Assembly (NCBI GenBank): GCA_016302965.1
Contig: JAEDMP010000004.1
Span: 1 to 56,929, forward strand
DNA from: Bacteroidaceae bacterium
Lineage (GTDB): Bacteria > Bacteroidota > Bacteroidia > Bacteroidales > Bacteroidaceae
Length of the DNA: 56,929 nt
Reading direction: 5' to 3'
The translations under genes were made by a program, and so were the position numbers. How positions within the stretch are numbered: the first letter of the stretch is position 1; each line of letters starts with the position of its first letter. The notes below the pieces were generated by a model. That model was not told the origin of the DNA, searched no databases, and saw only the letters and a list, made by a program, of their open reading frames with translations. Shown piece by piece: positions 32,671-40,522 of this stretch.

Positions 32671-33627
32671 TCAGAGCAGTTGACGCGCCACCTCGGCTAC
32701 AGAATCCACAGCCGATACCGTGTAGAAATGGATATTCTGTACTCCATGTTGATAAAGTTCCTTGCATTGGTTGACAGCCCATTCCACGCCCAGTTGTCTC
32801 ACCTCCTCGTCGGTCTTGCATCGGATGGCCTCCTTCGCCAGTTCCTGCGGGATGTCACAGTGGAAAGTCTTGGGCACCACTGTTATCTGTGAAAGTTTGG
32901 CCATGGGTTTGATGCCGGGGATGATAGGGATGGTGATGCCCATTTCTCTGGCAGTCTTCACAAAATCGAAGTATTTCTGGTTGTCGAAGAACAACTGGGT
33001 GACCGCATATTTGGCTCCTAATTCCTGTTTCTCCTTCAGATAAACCATATCCATTTCCAGATTGGGTGCTTCCTCGTGCTTTTCGGGATAGCATGCCACG
33101 CCAAATTCAAACTTGGTTCCCGGGCATTTGATGGGTGTTCCGTCAGCAAAGAATCCCTCGTTGAACTGCTGAACCTGTCGGATGAGGTCTGTTGTATGCT
33201 CGTGTCCCCCCTTGGTGGGGATGAAGCGGTTGTCTTCTTTGGCCTTGTCGCCACGTAGCAACAGCAGGTTGGAGATGCCGAGAAACTGCAGGTCGAGCAG
33301 CTCATATTCAATGTCCTCGATGGTGGTTCCGCTACAGATGACATGTGGTTGGACGGGTATCTGGTATTTGTTTTGTATGGCTGCTGCAATGGCGATGGTT
33401 CCAGGTCTTCTTCTGATTCTCTGTCTTTGTAGCAGTCCGTTGTCCATTTGTTTGTAGATATACTCGCTGTGATGCGTTGTGATATTGATAAAGCTGGGGG
33501 CAAACTCCTTCAGCTTGTCAATGGTGGCAAAGAGTTTGTCGGTACCGCTTCCCTTCAGTGGAGGCAGCACTTCGAATGAGAAACGCCGTTCTTCAGTATT
33601 TTTGTTGATCAGTTCTACTACGCTCAT
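32671..33627 (-). CDS. metF: 5,10-methylenetetrahydrofolate reductase
   Basis: This 318-aa flavoprotein reduces methylene-THF to methyl-THF for methionine synthesis. The start at 33627 (MSVVELINKNTEERRFSFEVLPPLKG) is preferred over 33645, which falls at the predicted transcription start. The barrel is recognisable in FSFEVLPPLKG, NITTHHSEY, HVICSGTTIEDIEYELLDLQFLGISNLLLLRGD, FGVACYPEKHEEAPN, AKYAVTQLFFDNQKYFDF and IPIIPGIKPM. It is full-length and is the first gene of the metF-holB-ricT-gldH run. No SAM riboswitch fits in the short leader. Confidence 0.95.
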   Translation of the reverse strand: MSVVELINKNTEERRFSFEVLPPLKGSGTDKLFATIDKLKEFAPSFINITTHHSEYIYKQMDNGLLQRQRIRRRPGTIAIAAAIQNKYQIPVQPHVICSGTTIEDIEYELLDLQFLGISNLLLLRGDKAKEDNRFIPTKGGHEHTTDLIRQVQQFNEGFFADGTPIKCPGTKFEFGVACYPEKHEEAPNLEMDMVYLKEKQELGAKYAVTQLFFDNQKYFDFVKTAREMGITIPIIPGIKPMAKLSQITVVPKTFHCDIPQELAKEAIRCKTDEEVRQLGVEWAVNQCKELYQHGVQNIHFYTVSAVDSVAEVARQLL

Positions 33628-33652
33628 TTTTCTGTCATGATACAATACGCTG

Positions 33653-33660
33653 CAAAATTA
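33653..33660 (-). promoter_or_regulatory. Bacteroidetes -7 box for the metF operon
   Basis: The minus-strand sequence TAATTTTG matches TAnnTTTG, 26 bp before the ATG at 33627. Confidence 0.55.
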
Positions 33661-33744
33661 CGAAAAAAAATGCAGATACCACGCTTTTTCTCGTAATTTC
33701 CTTATATTTTCCTTCTGTCAAGTCCGAATTTGGCTCCGAACAGT

Positions 33745-33785
33745 ACAAATAAACCACAGCGTTTGCAAAATCAAACGCTGTGGTT
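33745..33785 (-). terminator. Terminator of the GH51 gene
   Basis: A perfect 14-bp stem (33752-33765 with 33772-33785) is followed on the minus strand by a T-rich tail (TTTATTTG). Confidence 0.75.
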
Positions 33786-33812
33786 CAAAACGATAGCGAA
33801 ACTGGCGCCAGT

Positions 33813-35822
33813 TTATTTCTTCACCTTATAGATGCGGAAAGCCATGGCAGGCAGCTGGTCGTTGATGACCGTATTCTTCTTGCCGGCTGCACAGGTGAGG
33901 TTACCCTTGGTAGGAACGATGCGGTTGGGGTTGTCGAGGGTGTTCTCGGCATCCATGTCGTTGTAGGTCAGGGTGATGGTCTCAGCTGCAAGTTCTCCTT
34001 TCAGTCCGTTCAGGTTGATGCTGACGTTCTGCGGAGTCTTGCTGGTATTTACTACCTTCACGATGATGGTACCCTCGTTCTTGTCGAGCACGGAGCTGGC
34101 GAAGAGTCCGTTCTGTCCTTCCTGTCCGGCCACGGGTTGTCCGTTCATGGTGAGCTTCAGCACGTTGGTACCCTTGTTGGTAGAATACATCTGCTGCACG
34201 TAGTAGCTTACCGACTTGAACATGCGGGTGTTGTCATACCAGATCATGTCGGGTCTCCACTGCCATCCCTCCACGTGTGCGAAGAGTGGGGCGTAGGTAG
34301 CCATGTGTACCAGGTCGGCATTGCGCTCCAGGTCGGTCATGAAGGCAGCCTCATAGAGTGAGGTCTCAAAGTGGTTCCATTTCTTGCCCTTGCCGTGGCA
34401 GGCATATTCACCGGCAAACACCTTGGGAGCTTTCTTCGAGCGGTCGTAGTTGTCATAGCGTTTGCCGCTGTTGAGGAACCACTGCTCGTTGCGGTAGAAG
34501 TGCTCGTCGTAGAGGTCGCATCCCAGTTCCTTCATGCGGGGCTGCAGCAGGTCGAAGTCCCATCCTTCGGAGTTGGGACCAGTGGTGCCGATGAGTTTGA
34601 TTTCGGGATGCACCTTACGGATGGCCTCGATGAAAATTTTCAGACGTTTGGTGAAGGCGGGGTTGTCCTTGTAGTCCCATTGCTCGTTGCCCACACCGAG
34701 GAACTTCAGGTTGAAGGGCTCTGGATGTCCCATGTCGGCGCGCAGCTTTGCCCATTTGTTGGTGGCGGGGTCGCCGTTGGCAAAATCAATCAGGTCGATG
34801 CAGTCATCGATGTAGGGCTGCAGCTGGTCGAGCGGTACGTGTACTTCGTTCTCGTGCTTGATGTCATTCTGGAACTGGCAGCTCATACCCACGTTCAGCA
34901 CGGGCAGCGGTTCGGCACCAATCTCTTCAGAGAGCAGGAAGTATTCATAGAATCCGAGACCATACGACTGGAAGTAGTCGGGGAAGTAGCGGTGTGTAAA
35001 GGTATAGTGCCAGCGGTTCTCGTTGAGCGGACGGTTCTCTACGGGACCCACCGAGTTCTTCCACTGGTAACGGGTGGCGAGGTCGGTACCTTCTACGATG
35101 CAGCCGCCAGGGAAGCGGAACACACCGGGCTGCAGCTGCTCGAGAGCAGTGGCCAAATCCTTGCGCATACCATTCTCATGTCCCTTGTAGGTATCTACAG
35201 GGAAGAGCGAAACATGCTCCACATCGGTTGTCACCTTCGAGTCACCCCAGATGCGCAAGTGTGCCTTGTCAAAGGAGCGTTTTGGTTTCAGTACTACCGA
35301 GTATTTCTTCCATTCCTTTCCGGAGATGTCCAGTCCGGCGTTGCCAATTTTCTGGTCGTCACGCATGGTGGCATTCTCCACCAGGTCAATCCACAGCTTG
35401 GCCGTACCGCCATCCGGCACGCGGGCCCACACCGAGAAGCGGTATTCCTCATTGGCCTTGACACCGATGCCGAAGAAACCTTCGTTCTCAATCATCGTGT
35501 GCTTGTCGCGGTGGCCGGAGGGGGCCAGTCTTACGTAGTGCGGATTCTTGTCAAAGGGACCGTCGTTGCGTAGCGATACCTTTCCGGAGATAATCCATCC
35601 GGCGTAGTTGTTGGGAAACTCGAATGAGCGGTTCTTCACCAGTTCGGCGTAGAGTCCGCCGTCAGCAGCATAGTTGATATCTTCAAAGAAGATTCCATAC
35701 ATGGTGCTTTGTACCGGTGCACCCGCCTTCTTGGCATCCACGTCGAGCACGTTGGTTTGGGCGCTCAAGGTGGAGGTAGCCATCAATGAGACAGCGAGAG
35801 TGAGTTGTTTGTAATTCATCAT
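33813..35822 (-). CDS. Alpha-L-arabinofuranosidase, GH51
   Basis: This 669-aa exported enzyme has a signal peptide (MMNYKQLTLAVSLMATSTLSAQ). It releases arabinofuranose from arabinan, arabinoxylan or arabinogalactan. The family start VQSTMYGIFFEDINYAADGGLYAELVKNRSFEFP is intact. A carbohydrate-binding-like beta segment spans ~85-220. The acid/base is E380 (GVGNEQWDY) and the nucleophile E472 (VFAGEYA). A C-terminal beta-sandwich closes the protein. It is monocistronic, with a full promoter (35872-35903) and its own terminator. It is a paralogue of the 864-aa protein at 48300-50894 and fits the GH53 galactanase as part of pectin side-chain use. Confidence 0.94.
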   Translation of the reverse strand: MMNYKQLTLAVSLMATSTLSAQTNVLDVDAKKAGAPVQSTMYGIFFEDINYAADGGLYAELVKNRSFEFPNNYAGWIISGKVSLRNDGPFDKNPHYVRLAPSGHRDKHTMIENEGFFGIGVKANEEYRFSVWARVPDGGTAKLWIDLVENATMRDDQKIGNAGLDISGKEWKKYSVVLKPKRSFDKAHLRIWGDSKVTTDVEHVSLFPVDTYKGHENGMRKDLATALEQLQPGVFRFPGGCIVEGTDLATRYQWKNSVGPVENRPLNENRWHYTFTHRYFPDYFQSYGLGFYEYFLLSEEIGAEPLPVLNVGMSCQFQNDIKHENEVHVPLDQLQPYIDDCIDLIDFANGDPATNKWAKLRADMGHPEPFNLKFLGVGNEQWDYKDNPAFTKRLKIFIEAIRKVHPEIKLIGTTGPNSEGWDFDLLQPRMKELGCDLYDEHFYRNEQWFLNSGKRYDNYDRSKKAPKVFAGEYACHGKGKKWNHFETSLYEAAFMTDLERNADLVHMATYAPLFAHVEGWQWRPDMIWYDNTRMFKSVSYYVQQMYSTNKGTNVLKLTMNGQPVAGQEGQNGLFASSVLDKNEGTIIVKVVNTSKTPQNVSINLNGLKGELAAETITLTYNDMDAENTLDNPNRIVPTKGNLTCAAGKKNTVINDQLPAMAFRIYKVKK

Positions 35823-35871
35823 TTTTGTTAGTATTAGTTGATATATGCTGTTGTCATCATAGTAACAGGGA

Positions 35872-35903
35872 CAAAATTAGTTAAAAAAACGTTCACCTGC
35901 AAA
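35872..35903 (-). promoter_or_regulatory. Bacteroidetes -33/-7 promoter of the GH51 gene
   Basis: On the minus strand: TTTG (35903-35900), 20-bp spacer, TAATTTTG (35879-35872). It lies ~50 bp before the start codon and is divergent from the response-regulator promoter. Confidence 0.75.
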
Positions 35904-35922
35904 GAATTTCAGCAAAATGTAT

Positions 35923-35930
35923 TACTTTTG
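35923..35930 (+). promoter_or_regulatory. Bacteroidetes -7 box for the receiver-domain gene
   Basis: TACTTTTG matches TAnnTTTG, 51 bp before the ATG at 35982. The -33 element is weak. Confidence 0.55.
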
Positions 35931-35981
35931 CCTTAAAAATAAAGATTATTAAGTTTTAACCCTCCAAATCAACATATCCTT

Positions 35982-36332
35982 ATGAAGACAATATTAGTGG
36001 CCGAAGACAATGACAGCAACTTCATCCTGATGACCTATATCCTCAAGAAACACTACCAATTGTTGCGAGCCCGTCATGGAGGCGAAGCGGTAGAGATGGC
36101 CGAGAATCCCGATGTGTCGATGATTCTGATGGATATTAAGATGCCGGTGATGGATGGGTTGGCTGCTACCCGTGCCATCCGCGAAAAGCACCCCGACCTG
36201 CCCATCATTGCCCTGACTGCAAATGCTTTCGACAGTGACCGTGAACAGGCAATGGCTGCAGGTTGTACCGATTTCCTGTCCAAACCCGTGAGCAGCGATC
36301 TCTGTCTGCGTACCATTGCCAAATACATTTAA
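35982..36332 (+). CDS. Stand-alone response-regulator receiver protein
   Basis: This 116-aa protein is a bare CheY-like receiver domain with no output domain. The acidic pocket is E8-D9 (VAEDND), the phospho-acceptor is D51 (LMDIKMP), the switch Thr is T79 (ALTANA) and the conserved Lys is K101 (LSKPV), all intact. It is most like receivers excised from hybrid sensor kinases. No histidine kinase is encoded nearby. Its stop is 9 bp before the nuclease-helicase gene, so the two are probably co-transcribed. Whether it signals to the helicase is unknown. Confidence 0.92.
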   Translation: MKTILVAEDNDSNFILMTYILKKHYQLLRARHGGEAVEMAENPDVSMILMDIKMPVMDGLAATRAIREKHPDLPIIALTANAFDSDREQAMAAGCTDFLSKPVSSDLCLRTIAKYI

Positions 36333-36341
36333 GGTGAGGCA

Positions 36342-39300
36342 ATGTCTGCCTCTCCTTCCTCATCTTTATATATAGATTCGGCCGCTGCTCTTTTCCTCCG
36401 TTTGGAACAGGGCAGTGACCCTCTTTTGCCTCTGTCGGAGCGTTACGACACCCTCCGTTATGTGTTCCGGCGGGCAGTCGAGGCCCGTTTGCTGTCGCTT
36501 CCCATTGTTTTTGGCAGCCTTTTTGCCAAGGTTGACCATCTGCTGAAACAATGCTCCCTGCCTCCCCATGTCGTACATGCCATTCATGCCACCCGAACGG
36601 TTCTCTTCCCCCGTGCTGCTCAGGTTGCTGCAACGGCTGCCCCCGATGAGTATTCCTATCCTTCTCATCTGAAGAGTGTCTGCCAGTTGCTCCATGCTCT
36701 CTATCCCGATATAGAGGTTCCCGCCGTGTTGCGCTCCCGTGTTCCGGTCCACGACTATACTGTATCCTGGACAGCTGCCTCCGAACGCCGCCTGCGTGTG
36801 TCAGTCACCAGCTGGGATGCCACCACTATTCGTGCTACCTCAGAGCGTGATGGTCGTGAGCTGACCATCCTTTACGGCCCGTCCAACCGTTACCTCCATC
36901 GTGAGAGTGGTGCCGACTGGAGCTATCTGTCGCGCATCCTGCGTCAGGGCAGCCAGCTCAATCTGCTCCGTATCAGATGGGAGGAAGGTGTCTGCCTGCC
37001 CGAACTCATCATATTCGAACCCGACTATCTGGTGAATATCACCACGGTAGCCTCCTGTTTCGACGATGCCCTTCGTGAGACTCCTTACCTCTCTCTCATC
37101 CATCAACTCCACGATACCCCTCCCTCTTTGCATATCCACCTCGGACAGTTGGCTGGCGAACTGCTTGATGACACCCTTCATCAGCGTCAGCGCTCCCTGC
37201 GTGACAGTCTGGATTCCTATTTCCATCGCCATGCTCTCTCGCTTGCTGCCTGTTCTGAGTTGCAACAGGAGCGGCAGCGGAAGTGGTTTCTGGAACAGGC
37301 GGCTGTCCAGTACCGGAACATCCGCAAACTGATGGCCACTGACCTGCCTCATACCATCCCCGATTTGCCCATGAACCAGGCCTATCTCGAACCTTCCTTC
37401 TTCTGTGAGGCTTTGGGACTACAGGGACGTATGGACTGTCTTTTCAGTGGTAGTGGTCAGTATACGATTGTCGAACAAAAGGCAGGCAAGGGAGCTTTCG
37501 TGTCGCCTTCTTCCCCCTCCTTCCAGCCTGATGTGCCTGCCATTCAGGACAAGCACTGGGTGCAGCTGTTGCTCTATCGGGCCATCTTCATCTATGGTTT
37601 CGACAAGCACAGTTCTGCCATGCGCCATCTCTTCCTGCTCTATTCCCGCTATGCCAAGGGCCTGGTGCTCACGGCCCAATCGCCCTCGCTACTCCTTCGG
37701 GCCATCCGTTTGCGCAACCTCATCGTGTGGTGCGAGATGGGCTATGCCGATGGGGGCTATGACCTGCTGTGCCACCTTCACCCAGACCAGTTCCGCAATT
37801 CCCGTTGTTCCGAGCGGTTCTGGCGGCAGTGGAAAGAGCCTGAGTTGCGCCAGCTGTTGCAGCCCTTCCGTGATGCCCGTCCGCTTGAGTTGGCTTATGT
37901 GCTCCGGTTCATGCGCTTCGTACAGCGTGAGCGGCTCCTGGCCCGCATGGGCAACCGTCTGCAGGAAAATGCGGGGTTTGCCTCCATCTGGCTCGATTCT
38001 TTGGAAGAGAAGAAGGCGGCAGGCAACATTTGTGACGACCTGGAGCTTACCCATATCGGCGGGACGGCAGAGGGAGTGGACCAGGTAAGCCTGCGATTCT
38101 CTTCCTCCCAGGATGTCGATGGTTCCAACTTCCGTCCGGGAGATATCGTCATCCTTTATCCGTATCGGCGGGGGACGGTGCCAAATGCCTGTGCCCAGAT
38201 GGTGCAGCGGGCCAGCATCGAGAGCCTGACGGTAGAGGGAGTGGTCTTGCGCCTGCGCAACAGTCAGACCGACCGCCGCATCTTCACCCCCTCAGCCGAC
38301 TACTGCTGGGCATTGGAACATGACCTGATGGATTCCACTACCCCGCAGCTGCAAGGGCTGTGTCGATTCCTGTCGGCTCCCCGGTCTCGTCGTGAGCTAC
38401 TTCTCTCACAGCGTCCTCCTGTGGTCGACGAGTGCCAGACCCTCTTGGGCAACTATGGTGATTTCAATTCCCTGGTGATTCGTGCCAAGCGCTCACGTGA
38501 TCTCTTCTTGGTCATTGGACCGCCGGGTACGGGTAAAACCTCTTTTGGTATGCTCCGTATTCTGCAGGAAGAATTGCTCGATGCTGACAGCCACGTGCTG
38601 CTGCTCTCCTTCACCAATCGGGCGGTGGATGAGATTTGTAGCAAACTCATGGAAGAGCAGATTGATTTCATCCGTCTCGGTAGCGACCTCAGTTGTTCCC
38701 TAGAGTGCCGTTCCCATCTGCTTCATGAGCGGGTTACGGCCTGTACCACGCTTGACGGGGTGCGACAACTGCTCGGCTCCTCCCGCATCATCTGTTCCAC
38801 CACCTCCTCGCTCCTTGCCCATCGTGAACTGCTACAGATGAAGCGCTTCTCGTTAGCCATTGTCGATGAGGCATCCCAGATTCTCGAACCCCATCTCGTG
38901 AGTCTGCTCAGCGAACATCATCAGGGGATGCCGAGTATCGGCAGGGTGGTGCTTATTGGTGACCACAAACAGTTGCCAGCCGTGGTTCAGCAAGACGAGG
39001 AAGAGTCTGAAGTAACCGACCCCTCCCTGCGTGCCATTGGTCTGACCAATTGCCGCCGTTCTCTCTTCGAACGGCTCTTGAACGGCTTCCTCCTGTCTTC
39101 AGGCGACTATGACCCTCGCTATGTTTATATGCTTACCCGTCAGGGACGTATGCACCGCACCATTGCCGATTTTCCCAATCAAGCCTTCTATGGCGGCCGG
39201 CTTCAGATAGTGGGTGCTCCCGCCCTTCCCCATCAGGAAGAGCAGTTGCCGCCGATGAGTTCTGATGCCGATGGTATCCGTCAGTTGCTTGCTACACGCA

Positions 39301-39842
39301 ATGTGGCCTTTGTGGTCTCGCCCGTTCCCTCCGCCTCACCATCAGACAAGGTCAATCCCGTTGAGGCACAAATGCTTGCCGCCACGGTTGTGGCCATCTA
39401 TGAGCGGGTGGGGGAGAGTGCTTTCCATGCTGATCAGACGGTGGGAGTCATCGTGCCCTACCGCAATCAGATAGCAGTGGTGCGCCATGCCATTGATGCC
39501 TACGGCATAGCCCCGCTCCACGATATTACCATCGATACCGTAGAGCGCTATCAAGGCAGCCAGCGTGACTACATCCTCTATGGCTTCACTATCCGCCATC
39601 CTTACCAGCTCCGTTTTCTGTGCAGTCAGGCATTCGAGGAGTCTGGTACTCTCATCGACCGCAAGCTCAATGTGGCAATGACCCGTGCCCGCCGCCGTCT
39701 GCTGCTCTTTGGCAATCCCCATCTGTTGGAGCAACACCCTCTGTTCCACCGATTGCTCGACTATCTACGCCAATCACATTCGTTCATAGAGGTGGATGCT
39801 GAAGCCTATTGTCACCGAAATTTCACCCTTCCTATACAATAA
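36342..39842 (+). CDS. DNA2-like nuclease-helicase (RecB-type nuclease + SF1 helicase)
   Basis: This 1166-aa protein joins two enzymes. A PD-(D/E)XK nuclease of the Cas4/RecB type lies at ~350-415: G-R-M-D at ~361, I-V-E-Q-K at ~376 and the Q-x3-Y motif in HWVQLLLYRAIF at ~405. A superfamily 1B helicase of the Upf1/Dna2 class spans ~690-1150: Walker A GPPGTGKTS at ~726, DEASQ at ~842, GDHKQLPAVVQ at ~875, TRQGRMHRTIADFPN (motif IV region) and LNVAMTRARRRLLLFG (motif VI) at ~1109. The first ~340 residues match nothing I recognise. It probably acts in DNA repair or end processing in the cytoplasm; ruvA follows 67 bp downstream. A phage-defence role is possible but has no direct support here. 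Confidence 0.85.
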   Translation: MSASPSSSLYIDSAAALFLRLEQGSDPLLPLSERYDTLRYVFRRAVEARLLSLPIVFGSLFAKVDHLLKQCSLPPHVVHAIHATRTVLFPRAAQVAATAAPDEYSYPSHLKSVCQLLHALYPDIEVPAVLRSRVPVHDYTVSWTAASERRLRVSVTSWDATTIRATSERDGRELTILYGPSNRYLHRESGADWSYLSRILRQGSQLNLLRIRWEEGVCLPELIIFEPDYLVNITTVASCFDDALRETPYLSLIHQLHDTPPSLHIHLGQLAGELLDDTLHQRQRSLRDSLDSYFHRHALSLAACSELQQERQRKWFLEQAAVQYRNIRKLMATDLPHTIPDLPMNQAYLEPSFFCEALGLQGRMDCLFSGSGQYTIVEQKAGKGAFVSPSSPSFQPDVPAIQDKHWVQLLLYRAIFIYGFDKHSSAMRHLFLLYSRYAKGLVLTAQSPSLLLRAIRLRNLIVWCEMGYADGGYDLLCHLHPDQFRNSRCSERFWRQWKEPELRQLLQPFRDARPLELAYVLRFMRFVQRERLLARMGNRLQENAGFASIWLDSLEEKKAAGNICDDLELTHIGGTAEGVDQVSLRFSSSQDVDGSNFRPGDIVILYPYRRGTVPNACAQMVQRASIESLTVEGVVLRLRNSQTDRRIFTPSADYCWALEHDLMDSTTPQLQGLCRFLSAPRSRRELLLSQRPPVVDECQTLLGNYGDFNSLVIRAKRSRDLFLVIGPPGTGKTSFGMLRILQEELLDADSHVLLLSFTNRAVDEICSKLMEEQIDFIRLGSDLSCSLECRSHLLHERVTACTTLDGVRQLLGSSRIICSTTSSLLAHRELLQMKRFSLAIVDEASQILEPHLVSLLSEHHQGMPSIGRVVLIGDHKQLPAVVQQDEEESEVTDPSLRAIGLTNCRRSLFERLLNGFLLSSGDYDPRYVYMLTRQGRMHRTIADFPNQAFYGGRLQIVGAPALPHQEEQLPPMSSDADGIRQLLATRNVAFVVSPVPSASPSDKVNPVEAQMLAATVVAIYERVGESAFHADQTVGVIVPYRNQIAVVRHAIDAYGIAPLHDITIDTVERYQGSQRDYILYGFTIRHPYQLRFLCSQAFEESGTLIDRKLNVAMTRARRRLLLFGNPHLLEQHPLFHRLLDYLRQSHSFIEVDAEAYCHRNFTLPIQ

Positions 39843-39909
39843 ATGTACGCGCGTAGCGTTTATTATTACGATAGGGGAGGGTGAAGTGTAATCATAAATG
39901 GAGAAAGCG

Positions 39910-40512
39910 ATGATTGAATATATCAAGGGAGAACTGACCGACCTGAACCCTGCCTTGGCAGTGGTTGAGGCTGGTGGTGTGGGCTATGCACTGAACATAT
40001 CCCTCATCACCTATAGTGCCATCCAGGGCAAGAAAGAAGTGAAACTGTATGTCTATGAGGCGATTCGTGAGGATGCCCATCTGCTTTACGGCTTCCTCAA
40101 CAAGAAGGAGCGCGAACTCTTCGAACTGCTCATCAGTGTCTCGGGTGTCGGTGTGACCACTGCCCGTGTCATTCTCTCGTCGCTGAGTGCCTCCGAACTC
40201 TGCAACTGCATCTCTACGGGCAACGAGCGCCAGCTCAAGGGGGTGAAGGGCATCGGCCTGAAGACTGCCCAGCGCATCATCCTCGACCTGCGCGACAAGA
40301 TAGTTGCCTTGGGCATTGCCGAGGAGATTCCCGTCGGCGGTAGCCTGCAGCCCCCCGTCAACAACGAGGTGCGCGACGAGGCGGTGGGCGCACTCACCAT
40401 GCTGGGCTTTGCCCCTGCCCCCTCGCAGAAGGTGGTGGTCGAACTGCTCCGTGAGCACCCCGACGCCCGCGTGGAGGAGATAGTGAAGATGGCATTGAAA
40501 CTGATCAAGTGA
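39910..40512 (+). CDS. ruvA: Holliday junction branch-migration protein RuvA
   Basis: This 200-aa protein starts at 39910 (MIEYIKGELTDLNPALAVVEAGGVGYALNISL); an ATG four codons upstream (39898) is also possible. It has the OB-fold domain (1-64), two helix-hairpin-helix motifs (LISVSGVGVTTARVILSSL and LKGVKGIGLKTAQRIILDLRDKI), a linker and the RuvB-binding domain III (EAVGALTMLGFAPAPSQKVVVELL). It is a tetramer that holds Holliday junctions and recruits RuvB. It lies between the nuclease-helicase and sprA, whose TTG start is 10 bp away. Confidence 0.97.
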   Translation: MIEYIKGELTDLNPALAVVEAGGVGYALNISLITYSAIQGKKEVKLYVYEAIREDAHLLYGFLNKKERELFELLISVSGVGVTTARVILSSLSASELCNCISTGNERQLKGVKGIGLKTAQRIILDLRDKIVALGIAEEIPVGGSLQPPVNNEVRDEAVGALTMLGFAPAPSQKVVVELLREHPDARVEEIVKMALKLIK

Positions 40513-40522
40513 GAAAAGAACA

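Noticed and set aside
36342..39842. Calling the nuclease-helicase a defence gene
   Set aside because: It sits among conserved housekeeping genes (ruvA, sprA) with no other defence genes or mobile markers nearby; repair is as likely.
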